64,000 nucleotides of DNA from Bacteroidota bacterium (GTDB lineage: Bacteria > Bacteroidota > Bacteroidia > Bacteroidales > UBA12481): contig JABHCC010000124.1 of NCBI GenBank assembly GCA_018669475.1, positions 62,001-126,000 of the forward strand. Reading direction: 5' to 3'. Made by a program: the position numbers and the translations under genes. Below, one piece after another: positions 35,984 to 43,314 of this stretch (positions are counted from its first letter, which is position 1; every line of letters begins with the position of its first letter). The notes under the pieces are model-generated. The model was not told where the DNA came from and did not search any database. It worked only from the letters and a program-made list of their open reading frames with translations.

Positions 35984-37439
35984 CAAACAACTTACAACAA
36001 ATCCCGATCCGTAGAAAATACACTCCCGGCGATAGCTGACTGGTACTAATGCTGTTGGATGTTTCACTTATTGTAAATCTGTTTATCACTCTGCCTTGCA
36101 GATTTGTAATCCGGGCAGTTTTTGCTTGTGTAGAATTACCAGAGAAATGAAAATGAAGCACATCTCCGACTGGATTCGGGTATACATGCAGTCTTTCATC
36201 CGGTAGGGTATTAATATGCTCAATACCACTTGAGTTTGTAAATTTATTACGCAATTCATCCCATAACTCGGGTCTGTCACCATCGTAACCCAGTGCCCAC
36301 ATGCCAGTTCCTTTCAGATTATGCTGAAGAACAAGATCATACTTAAGGCCCAGACTTGTATCGGTTTCGAACCAGACCTGATAATTATTGCTGTTTTGCC
36401 TATAGCTATACCAGGATGCCCGGCTTGGAATATGCCATTTTAAGCCATGAAGCAATGATTCCTCATAGGCAGTTTTATATCGTGGGTGACCCAGATGTTC
36501 CTCAGTTTGAGAATGAGCAGCTGTGGTACGGGTTTTCCATCGATCGCCATAATATGGGACACCCAGGATAAGTTTATGGGCTTGTGAACTAAGCACGGCA
36601 CCGTATTCTTGCTGGATGGTATTTGTAATGTTATAAGAACCGCCTCTCAAAGGGGCGCTTGGTCCGCTTGTTTCACTCCAGCTCCCGTAAAAATTATAGC
36701 CCATAATAAATAGATAATCGCAAGAGTGGGCCAATCCGGGTAAATCCCATCCTCCCCAGTTTACGGGTGGTGCGGCGAAGGAAATCTCGCTGCCGGGTAC
36801 CTCCCGATGAAGATAATCGGTGAGGTCGGCCATGAAACGATTCAACAGACTGCCTCGATCGGCGCTTGCAAGGTTCTCAAAATCAATATTTACGCCATCA
36901 AGATCGAATTCCTTCAGGAGTGCTGCCAGGTTTTCGAATAGATTCTGCTTACTTACTGATGAACTAAGCAAGCTGTGAATCTGGCTAGTTGTGAAATTAA
37001 CCACTGTCGCAATGATTTTCACACCCTCCTCATGAGCAGAATTTATCACATCCACCCATGGCCAATATGAAGGCACCGTGAGACTTCCGTTTGCAGATAC
37101 AGTAAAATCAAATATTGCAATATGAGTCAGAAGATCATACTGGAGCGTATTTCTGGAACTAGTATATTCCCAATCAGGCAGGTATCCAAATATGGCATGT
37201 GAAAGAGATGTGTTTTTCACCTGCCGGATGGGTACGATGCGGTAATCGGTGTTGGCAAAGAATGATGGTTTTTTAGCAAGCTCTTTATGGGACTCGTATT
37301 CTGTTTGGTGAATGGATTGGGCCAGGGATGATGGGTTTGGTGAAAAAAGAATGATAATGAGGAGGAGTACAGTGGCTACGACCCTTGAATTTCTAAGTGT
37401 TCCCTGCTTTCGCAGGGATGACAGCTTAGAAGTTTTCAT
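35976..37439 (-). CDS. T9SS-secreted GH18-family glycoside hydrolase
   Basis: This 487-residue protein has the GH18 catalytic motif FDLDGVNIDFE with acid/base Glu188, plus AIFGYLPDWEY at the start of the barrel, SFAAPPVNWGG, YLFIMGYNFYGSW and KLILGVPYYGDRW, and a barrel end GTGMWALGYDGD. This type cleaves GlcNAc linkages in chitin-like or peptidoglycan-like polymers. The last ~75 residues (LHVYPNPVGDVLHF to GVYFLRIG) are a type IX secretion sorting domain. The N-terminus is odd: about 20 basic residues, partly encoded by a hairpin repeat, come before the hydrophobic signal segment (VVATVLLLIIILF). Its start overlaps the end of the thioredoxin-like gene by 14 bp, so they form one operon. Confidence 0.88.
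   Translation of the reverse strand: MKTSKLSSLRKQGTLRNSRVVATVLLLIIILFSPNPSSLAQSIHQTEYESHKELAKKPSFFANTDYRIVPIRQVKNTSLSHAIFGYLPDWEYTSSRNTLQYDLLTHIAIFDFTVSANGSLTVPSYWPWVDVINSAHEEGVKIIATVVNFTTSQIHSLLSSSVSKQNLFENLAALLKEFDLDGVNIDFENLASADRGSLLNRFMADLTDYLHREVPGSEISFAAPPVNWGGWDLPGLAHSCDYLFIMGYNFYGSWSETSGPSAPLRGGSYNITNTIQQEYGAVLSSQAHKLILGVPYYGDRWKTRTTAAHSQTEEHLGHPRYKTAYEESLLHGLKWHIPSRASWYSYRQNSNNYQVWFETDTSLGLKYDLVLQHNLKGTGMWALGYDGDRPELWDELRNKFTNSSGIEHINTLPDERLHVYPNPVGDVLHFHFSGNSTQAKTARITNLQGRVINRFTISETSNSISTSQLSPGVYFLRIGICCKLFVK
37401..37418. repeat. Hairpin repeat inside the start of the GH18 gene
   Basis: TCCCTGC, TTTC, GCAGGGA: a 7-bp stem with a 4-nt loop, followed by TGACAG. The pattern resembles dispersed CCTGCGAAAGCAGG-type repeats of other bacteria. 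It lies within codons 8-13 of the GH18 frame. Confidence 0.7.
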
Positions 37440-38838
37440 TTAACAATTGTTCAAGTGTATTCTCCATGTTCTCACTAGGACGTGGGGCATGTACACTTAT
37501 GATTTTACCATCGGCATCAATCAGGAGGTACCTGGGCAAATCACCTATATAATATTGGTCATGCCAAATATCTGTTTCAGAATCCTGAATTAGTTGTATG
37601 CCTCCCAGTTTCTGGTTTTCCAGGATATATTTCCATTTGTTTGTGTCTTTGGTAAAATCCATAGACACAGATATAAATTTCACTCCTCTGGATTCAAATT
37701 GCCGTATCAGTTTCTCCCAATAGGGAAACTCATTTATGCTCCATGCCGACCAGGATGCCCAAAGATTGACATAAACCAGACTTCCGGCGTAATCCGACAG
37801 GCTGACCTGATTACCTTCTACATTAAATGCAGTAAAAACAGGAGCCATTTCTCCACGAGCCAGCTTCTTAAGATTCTCTAATTTAAGCTTGATAATCGAG
37901 ATAAAATCTTCATTGCTGCAGTGTATCTCGAAATTAGTTATGAAAGTTTCAAGATGTTCAGTACCGAAATTGTCGAGATGATCGCTCATACTTGTGAACA
38001 GGGCATAATCCCTGATAAGAGTATCGGTAAAGACTTGCTGAATTACCCTGAAACGGGCTACTGATTCAGGGAACCAGAGCTTACTGGTTTTAGGGTTGTC
38101 ATCAATGTATAAGGCCTGCTTGAAATCAAGATAATCATCAATGAAAGACTGGAATACATTGCTTACCATTAACTCAGGATTATTCAGCTCAATTTCGTTC
38201 AGATAGGTGGGATGATAATCATCCGGCAGTTTTGCCACTTCACCTGAAAACAAGGCATGGTAACCTGGATAAATAAGGCGTTGATTTGCCCAGCTATAAT
38301 GGATGTCAGTTTTATGACGTGTAACGAAAACAGAGTCAATCTCGGGATAACGCTTTACATATTCTTTGAGAAGGGTTAGCTTGAGGTCTTCTATGCTATC
38401 GGTGAAGGCAATAAATTCCTGAGGATTTTTCGTAAACAGCTTCTCGTTATCAATGGTAGTCTGCCGCTCAAGTTTTGTTGCCAGCAGGAGATAGTGATTG
38501 ACAGGTCCCAGTTCATCACTGAATTCGGTTTTGTCAGGAAAGTCATCGGCCAGTATCTTGATAAAAAGAGACTTGCCGGCTTCAAGGTAAATACTGGAGA
38601 AAGAGTTATTGAAAATGATCAGACCTGTTCCCGGAGCTTCTACTGGTACGGAAAGAGAGAAATTCCCCTCCTTGTCAATTTTTGCGCTGTCAATAAGAGC
38701 ACCAATGTTAACAATCACATTTCCGCTCAGTACAGGCTCAACAGATCCTGAAATGGTCGTTAGCTTATTGTCCTCCGGCTGTCGGTTACAGGCAAGCAGC
38801 AGGATCAATCCGGCCAGTGAAAAAAATATCTTCTTCAT
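37426..38838 (-). CDS. TlpA/thioredoxin-like lipoprotein lacking redox cysteines
   Basis: This 470-residue protein has a lipoprotein signal (MKKIFFSLAGLILLLACNR, Cys17). An N-terminal DUF4369-like beta domain (about 28-110), a helical middle and a C-terminal thioredoxin-fold domain (about 335-470) follow, the usual build of Bacteroidetes TlpA-like lipoproteins. At the active site, however, the sequence is WASWSAWS (Ser364, Ser367) where redox-active relatives have WATWCGPC. The cis-Pro loop (DLPRYLLID) is kept. It should therefore be redox-inactive and act as a binding or chaperone-like module. It is between GT117 (15 bp upstream) and GH18. Confidence 0.88.
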   Translation of the reverse strand: MKKIFFSLAGLILLLACNRQPEDNKLTTISGSVEPVLSGNVIVNIGALIDSAKIDKEGNFSLSVPVEAPGTGLIIFNNSFSSIYLEAGKSLFIKILADDFPDKTEFSDELGPVNHYLLLATKLERQTTIDNEKLFTKNPQEFIAFTDSIEDLKLTLLKEYVKRYPEIDSVFVTRHKTDIHYSWANQRLIYPGYHALFSGEVAKLPDDYHPTYLNEIELNNPELMVSNVFQSFIDDYLDFKQALYIDDNPKTSKLWFPESVARFRVIQQVFTDTLIRDYALFTSMSDHLDNFGTEHLETFITNFEIHCSNEDFISIIKLKLENLKKLARGEMAPVFTAFNVEGNQVSLSDYAGSLVYVNLWASWSAWSINEFPYWEKLIRQFESRGVKFISVSMDFTKDTNKWKYILENQKLGGIQLIQDSETDIWHDQYYIGDLPRYLLIDADGKIISVHAPRPSENMENTLEQLLNENF

Positions 38839-38853
38839 CTGTTTATAGAATTA

Positions 38854-41800
38854 TCAGGGTTTAGCCTGTCCAATCATTTGCAAATAAGTTGAATAGTACT
38901 GATCAGATTTCGCCTGAATTTCTTCCTGCAATTCTGTTTCACCTGCTTCTTCGGCAATTCTCAATAATTCTCTCAGTTCATAAGCCAGAGCATTTTGAAT
39001 TTGCTGATTGACTGAAGGGATATACTTCTCCCCAAGTGATAGATAGTAATTCATGTTATCCTGAACACCGTCGAATGCCACTTTCATCATTGCCAGGCCT
39101 CTCTCCTTATTTCCGGCTTTTAACCAGGCTTCTGCTGAGTTTACATCGAGGAAAGAATACCCGATTACAGCAGTAGGGATCACTTCCTCCATTTTAGCAA
39201 GAACGGCCTGGGCTTTATCCATTTTATTCTCTTCTATCAGAGCCATTGCCAGACGGTTGAAGTTATTTCTGAGGTTGGTCATCATTCTCCGGCAGGTTTC
39301 ATCAAAATAAATACTCTCATCACCAAAATTGGTGTACCTGAACTTATTCATCAGATTATCATATGATCTCTCAGTGTTCACTCTGCCCCTGGTTGAGGAT
39401 TGTCTTTCACCCTTTATTGGAACCAGTCGATAAGTAAGTCCGTGAAGTTCAAGGTATTCATCTAGGCGTACTGAGCCACTTTGTCCGGGTGTTGTGTAAT
39501 AAATCGGACGATCCCATTCATTGTGGGCTAGTAAATCGAGTACTATGAGTTCATCTTTATAAATTGCTGTCCTGCCGGATGGGTTTATTTTCCATGTTAT
39601 CTGGTCAACAATCTGATCTGCTTTATCGCTGGTAACGGTTCCATTATTAATGACTTTTGCTGAGTCAACCGGCAGAATGAAAGTATCAGTAGGCAGATAA
39701 TGAAAAAAGCGTCCTGTTGATGAAGACAGTTGTGTGCCTTTGTCCTCGTTTGCAACAAATTCAATAAGTTCCTTAAGGTTTGCTTGCTCAACACGTTTTT
39801 GAATAGGGATATATCCCCTTTTCCCCTGTCTGAATTGCTCGTATTCCATACTTATTGGCAATGCTTCGGAAGTATAATACTTACGTTTCATCTGCTCGAT
39901 GTACCATTCCTGCGGCATGAAAGGCATACAGGCTACACGTACATCTGTTCTGAAATTTTCAACTTCCTGCATATACCAGAGAGGGAAGGTATCATTGTCG
40001 CCATTTGTGAAAACGACAGCATTTTCATCCAATCCGGCCAGGTAATTATATGCAAAGTCATGAGCCACATAGCGGTTTGAACGATCATGATCATCCCAGT
40101 TTTGTGTGGCCAGCACACCTGGTACCAGAATCAATCCGATTACCGTGGCAGTTATGGCCCCACTTGGTCCTTTCAGGTATTTACTAAGCAATTCATATAT
40201 ATAAACCACGCTAATGCCTATAAACATTGCAAAAGCATAGAAAGATCCTACATAAATATAGTCACGTTCGCGAGGTGTGACTGGAACCTCATTCATGTAT
40301 ACAATAATCGCAATACCTGTCATAAAAAAGAGGAGGGTGACCACCCAGAAGCCTTTCCTTTCGCGTTTGTAATAGAACCAGGCACCTAATAAGCCCAGCA
40401 GTAAGGGAATTCCATAGTATTTATTGTTGGCTTTGTTTTCGGTGGTGCTGGCAGGCAGGTTATCCTGAGATCCCAGACGTGCTGCATCAATAAAATTAAC
40501 ACCTGTAATCCAGTTGCCACTCATTATGTCACCATGACCCTGAGCATCATTCTGACGACCTGAGAAATTCCACATGAAATACCTGAGGTACATATGTCCG
40601 AGCTGATATCTGAAAAAGAATCGCATATTCTCAGTGAAAGTGGGCTTGTTTAGATATTGAGGGTCCTCACCTGGCACTTGCACCTGTATCGGGGTTCCCT
40701 TCACTTTGCCCCAACGTTGATAGGCGTCAATATACCTCTGTTCAAGGTTGTTGTACATTCTAGGAAAGAAAGTAGTGAAGCGATCATCATATACATACTC
40801 GGTACGTGTATCAGCGACCTCATATTTACCATCTTTTTGATAATAGATTTTTTTGCCATCCTTATAATCTTCGATAGGTGCATTGTAATATTCACCATGG
40901 AAGAGGGGGCGTTGACCATATACTTCGCGGTTCACATATGAGAGCAGACTAATGGTATTATCCGGATTATTCTCATCAAGCGGAGGGTCGGCCTGTGAAC
41001 GGATGGGAATGATCAGGATGGATGAATAGCCAATCATAACTATTGTTATTCCCAGCAAAATAGTATTCCAGAGCACATTACCTTTTTTCTGTGTTCTCCA
41101 AATGCCAAAAGTCAGACCGGCAATTAGCAGAAGAATAAAAATCATGGCTCCAAAGTGATACGGGAGGCCAACTGTATTAGTAAAAAACAGCTCGAAGCCC
41201 ATTGCGAGCTTAATAGTTAATTGAATAACTCCGGATAGCATTATTATAATAAGTAGGAATGATGCTCCGATGGCTAACAGGAATCCTTTGATTGAGAAAG
41301 TATATTTCTTAAAGTAATACACCAGAACCATTGCTGGCAGGGCCAGAAGGTTGAGGATGTGCACACCTACTGACAATCCCATTAGGAAGGCGATCAGAAT
41401 AAGCCAACGGTTGCTATAAGGTTCGTTGGCTACATTTTCCCATTTGAGGATAGCCCAGAAAACCACTGCTGTGAAAAGAGCAGATAATGAATAAACTTCA
41501 GCCTCAACTGCTGAAAACCAAAATGAATCAGTAAATGTATAGCTGAGGGCACCAACCAAACCGGCACCAATTACAATCAGGTTCTCTGCAAGACTTAGTT
41601 CTTTCTTGTCGCTGAATAATTTACGTGCAAGGTGGGTTACTGACCAGAAAAGGAAAAGGATAGTAAATCCTGAAGCCAGTGCCGACAACACGTTCATTGT
41701 AACCGGAACAGCTTCCAGATTGCCAAAAGCAAATAGGGCAAAGAATTGTCCGAGCATCATAAATAACGGAGCTCCGGGAGGGTGCCCAACCTCAAGATGA

Positions 41801-41928
41801 AAAGCGGTAGCAATAAATTCACCGCAATCCCAGAAGCTTGTGGTTGGCTCTATAGTGAGCAGATAAACCAAAGATGCGATCGCAAAAACGATCCAGCCGG
41901 TTATTATGTTTACTTTTTTAAAATCCAT
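38854..41928 (-). CDS. DUF2723 / GT117 membrane glycosyltransferase-like protein
   Basis: This 1024-residue protein starts with the family hallmark (TIEPTTSFWDCGEFIATA, then HLEVGHPPGAPLF), containing the Asp/Glu residues thought to be catalytic by analogy with protein O-mannosyltransferases. About a dozen membrane helices occupy residues 10-300 and 510-610, followed by a soluble C-terminal half with DENAVVFTNGDNDTFPLWYMQ and helical repeats at the end. The family is classed as GT117 and is common in Bacteroidetes; a role in glycosylation of exported proteins or glycans is likely but not proven. It heads an operon with the thioredoxin-like lipoprotein and GH18. Confidence 0.9.
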   Translation of the reverse strand: MDFKKVNIITGWIVFAIASLVYLLTIEPTTSFWDCGEFIATAFHLEVGHPPGAPLFMMLGQFFALFAFGNLEAVPVTMNVLSALASGFTILFLFWSVTHLARKLFSDKKELSLAENLIVIGAGLVGALSYTFTDSFWFSAVEAEVYSLSALFTAVVFWAILKWENVANEPYSNRWLILIAFLMGLSVGVHILNLLALPAMVLVYYFKKYTFSIKGFLLAIGASFLLIIIMLSGVIQLTIKLAMGFELFFTNTVGLPYHFGAMIFILLLIAGLTFGIWRTQKKGNVLWNTILLGITIVMIGYSSILIIPIRSQADPPLDENNPDNTISLLSYVNREVYGQRPLFHGEYYNAPIEDYKDGKKIYYQKDGKYEVADTRTEYVYDDRFTTFFPRMYNNLEQRYIDAYQRWGKVKGTPIQVQVPGEDPQYLNKPTFTENMRFFFRYQLGHMYLRYFMWNFSGRQNDAQGHGDIMSGNWITGVNFIDAARLGSQDNLPASTTENKANNKYYGIPLLLGLLGAWFYYKRERKGFWVVTLLFFMTGIAIIVYMNEVPVTPRERDYIYVGSFYAFAMFIGISVVYIYELLSKYLKGPSGAITATVIGLILVPGVLATQNWDDHDRSNRYVAHDFAYNYLAGLDENAVVFTNGDNDTFPLWYMQEVENFRTDVRVACMPFMPQEWYIEQMKRKYYTSEALPISMEYEQFRQGKRGYIPIQKRVEQANLKELIEFVANEDKGTQLSSSTGRFFHYLPTDTFILPVDSAKVINNGTVTSDKADQIVDQITWKINPSGRTAIYKDELIVLDLLAHNEWDRPIYYTTPGQSGSVRLDEYLELHGLTYRLVPIKGERQSSTRGRVNTERSYDNLMNKFRYTNFGDESIYFDETCRRMMTNLRNNFNRLAMALIEENKMDKAQAVLAKMEEVIPTAVIGYSFLDVNSAEAWLKAGNKERGLAMMKVAFDGVQDNMNYYLSLGEKYIPSVNQQIQNALAYELRELLRIAEEAGETELQEEIQAKSDQYYSTYLQMIGQAKP

Positions 41929-41993
41929 GTTATTACTTATTTCTTGACTTAATATTTACTCTGCAATTCACGATTTTCGAACAATCACGCAAA

Positions 41994-42482
41994 TTATAAA
42001 AGATTTCCTTTATCCCGCTCCATTTCTGACTCATAAACTGTATCTGCGGGAAGATTATTGCTCATTGAGGCTTCTACGGCCAGCTGATCACACCGTTCAT
42101 TCTCCGGAATATTCGCATGACCCTTTACCCAAATGAATTTGACTTTATGCTGCCGATAGATTTTCAAAAACCGTATCCAGAGATCGGGATTTTTTTTCTT
42201 TTTAAACTGTTTTCGCTCCCAATCGAAAACCCAGCCTTTTTCTACCGAATCAGAAACGTATTTCGAATCGGTATAGATTGTAACCTGTGAGTTGCTGTAT
42301 TTCAGGGTCTCCAGGGCAACGATAACCGCTAAAAGCTCCATTCGGTTATTAGTTGTCATCCTGAATCCGGCAGCTAATTCTTTTCTTTTATCCCGATGTT
42401 TCAATACCACACCGTAACCTCCCCGACCCGGATTTCCCCGGGCAGCACCATCTGTATAAACTATGATTTGAGGGCCTTTCAT
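41994..42482 (-). CDS. rnhA: Ribonuclease HI
   Basis: At 162 residues this is the standard size of bacterial RNase HI. The four metal-binding acidic residues are visible: Asp10 in VYTDGAARGNPG, Glu in NNRMELLAV, Asp in IYTDSKYV, and the last Asp in NERCDQLA. It also has the basic handle region (WERKQFKKKKNPDLW) and WVKGHANIPENE with the active-site His. It removes RNA from RNA-DNA hybrids. Its ATG overlaps the stop of marC by 4 bp, so it is the second gene of a two-gene operon. Confidence 0.96.
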   Translation of the reverse strand: MKGPQIIVYTDGAARGNPGRGGYGVVLKHRDKRKELAAGFRMTTNNRMELLAVIVALETLKYSNSQVTIYTDSKYVSDSVEKGWVFDWERKQFKKKKNPDLWIRFLKIYRQHKVKFIWVKGHANIPENERCDQLAVEASMSNNLPADTVYESEMERDKGNLL

Positions 42483-43054
42483 TTAATCTCAATACCTGTG
42501 TTGGTCATAAACAATTTTATCGCGATAGCTAAAAGGATGATTCCGAAGAATTTCTTCAGAATTAATATCCCCGCCTGTCCAAGCAATTTTTCAAACCAAT
42601 GTGTCAGTTTGAGAACCAGGAACACGACAACAATATTTAAGAATAGTGCGATAAGTATATTAATACTGGCATACTCGGCTCTTAATGAGATGAGGGTGGT
42701 GATCGATCCGGCTCCCGCTACCAGGGGAAAAGCTATTGGAACGATAGATGCGCTTGAAGGAGTATCGCCTTTGAAAAACTCTATTCCGAGAACCATTTCG
42801 AGTGCCAGAAAAAGAATGATAAATGAGCCGGCAATGGCAAAGGATGAAATATCCACACCAAACAATCCCAGGATCTGTTCACCTAAAAACAGGAATGCTA
42901 CTAAAAGGGCGAATGCCACCAGACTGGCCTGTAAGGCTTTTATTTGTCCTCCCTTATTTTTTATACTCAGGATTATTGGAATTGAGCCCAGAATATCAAT
43001 TACAGCAAACAAAACCATAAAGGCAGATACAATATCCAGGAAGTTTAATTTCAT
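42479..43054 (-). CDS. MarC-family integral membrane protein
   Basis: This 191-residue protein has six predicted helices and the MarC/YchE signature (FAVIDILGSIPIILSI near the start, PLVAGAGSITTLISL in the middle). Family members are inner-membrane proteins of uncertain function; the old link to multiple antibiotic resistance was not upheld. A perfect -7 box (TATCTTTG) lies 38-46 bp upstream, and a heptanucleotide array lies just beyond it. rnhA follows with a 4-bp overlap. Confidence 0.92.
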   Translation of the reverse strand: MKLNFLDIVSAFMVLFAVIDILGSIPIILSIKNKGGQIKALQASLVAFALLVAFLFLGEQILGLFGVDISSFAIAGSFIILFLALEMVLGIEFFKGDTPSSASIVPIAFPLVAGAGSITTLISLRAEYASINILIALFLNIVVVFLVLKLTHWFEKLLGQAGILILKKFFGIILLAIAIKLFMTNTGIEIK

Positions 43055-43092
43055 GATTTACAGCACTTAAGCAATGATAGTTTTGATTTGTG

Positions 43093-43100
43093 CAAAGATA
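43093..43100 (-). promoter_or_regulatory. -7 box of marC-rnhA
   Basis: The minus strand reads TATCTTTG, a full match to TAnnTTTG. A 7-bp repeat array starts 13 bp upstream of it, in the place where the -33 element would be. Confidence 0.5.
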
Positions 43101-43113
43101 AGAAAAATAAGTT

Positions 43114-43141
43114 TTAAGGCTTATGGCTTGAGGCTTGAGTA
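43114..43141. repeat. Heptanucleotide tandem array (4 units)
   Basis: Units TTAAGGC, TTATGGC, TTGAGGC and TTGAGTA follow each other. The array lies immediately upstream of the marC -7 box. Confidence 0.8.
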
Positions 43142-43155
43142 TGGGTAAAAGAAAA

Positions 43156-43195
43156 CGGGTTTGCATTGGAGCTATTAAACTCGCATACAAACCCG
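43156..43195 (-). terminator. Intrinsic terminator after the S46 peptidase gene
   Basis: On the minus strand CGGGTTTG pairs with CAAACCCG (8 bp). A small inner GAG/CTC stem shortens the loop, and a T-rich tail (TTTTCTTTT) follows. It lies about 120 bp past the peptidase stop codon and before the marC promoter. Confidence 0.65.
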
Positions 43196-43233
43196 ATAAG
43201 TAATAAATTCGACAGTAAAGGAGAGAGGCAATG

Positions 43234-43308
43234 GTCCCTGGTCGTTGGTCCTTGGTCGTTGGTCCCTGGTCGTTGGTCAGTCCCTGGTCCCCTTGTCCCT
43301 AGTCCCTT
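43234..43308. repeat. Heptanucleotide tandem array (about 10 units)
   Basis: Units alternate GTCCCTG and GTCGTTG (with GTCCTTG), then become irregular (GTCA, GTCCCCTT, GTCCCTA, GTCCCTT). The first six units form three 14-bp double units. It ends 6 bp from the peptidase stop codon and lies between that stop and the terminator at 43156. Confidence 0.85.
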
Positions 43309-43314
43309 GTAGTT

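Noticed and set aside
42396-43070. 224-codon plus-strand frame opposite marC and rnhA
   Set aside because: It lies antisense to two well-supported genes and its composition is that of a mirror frame.
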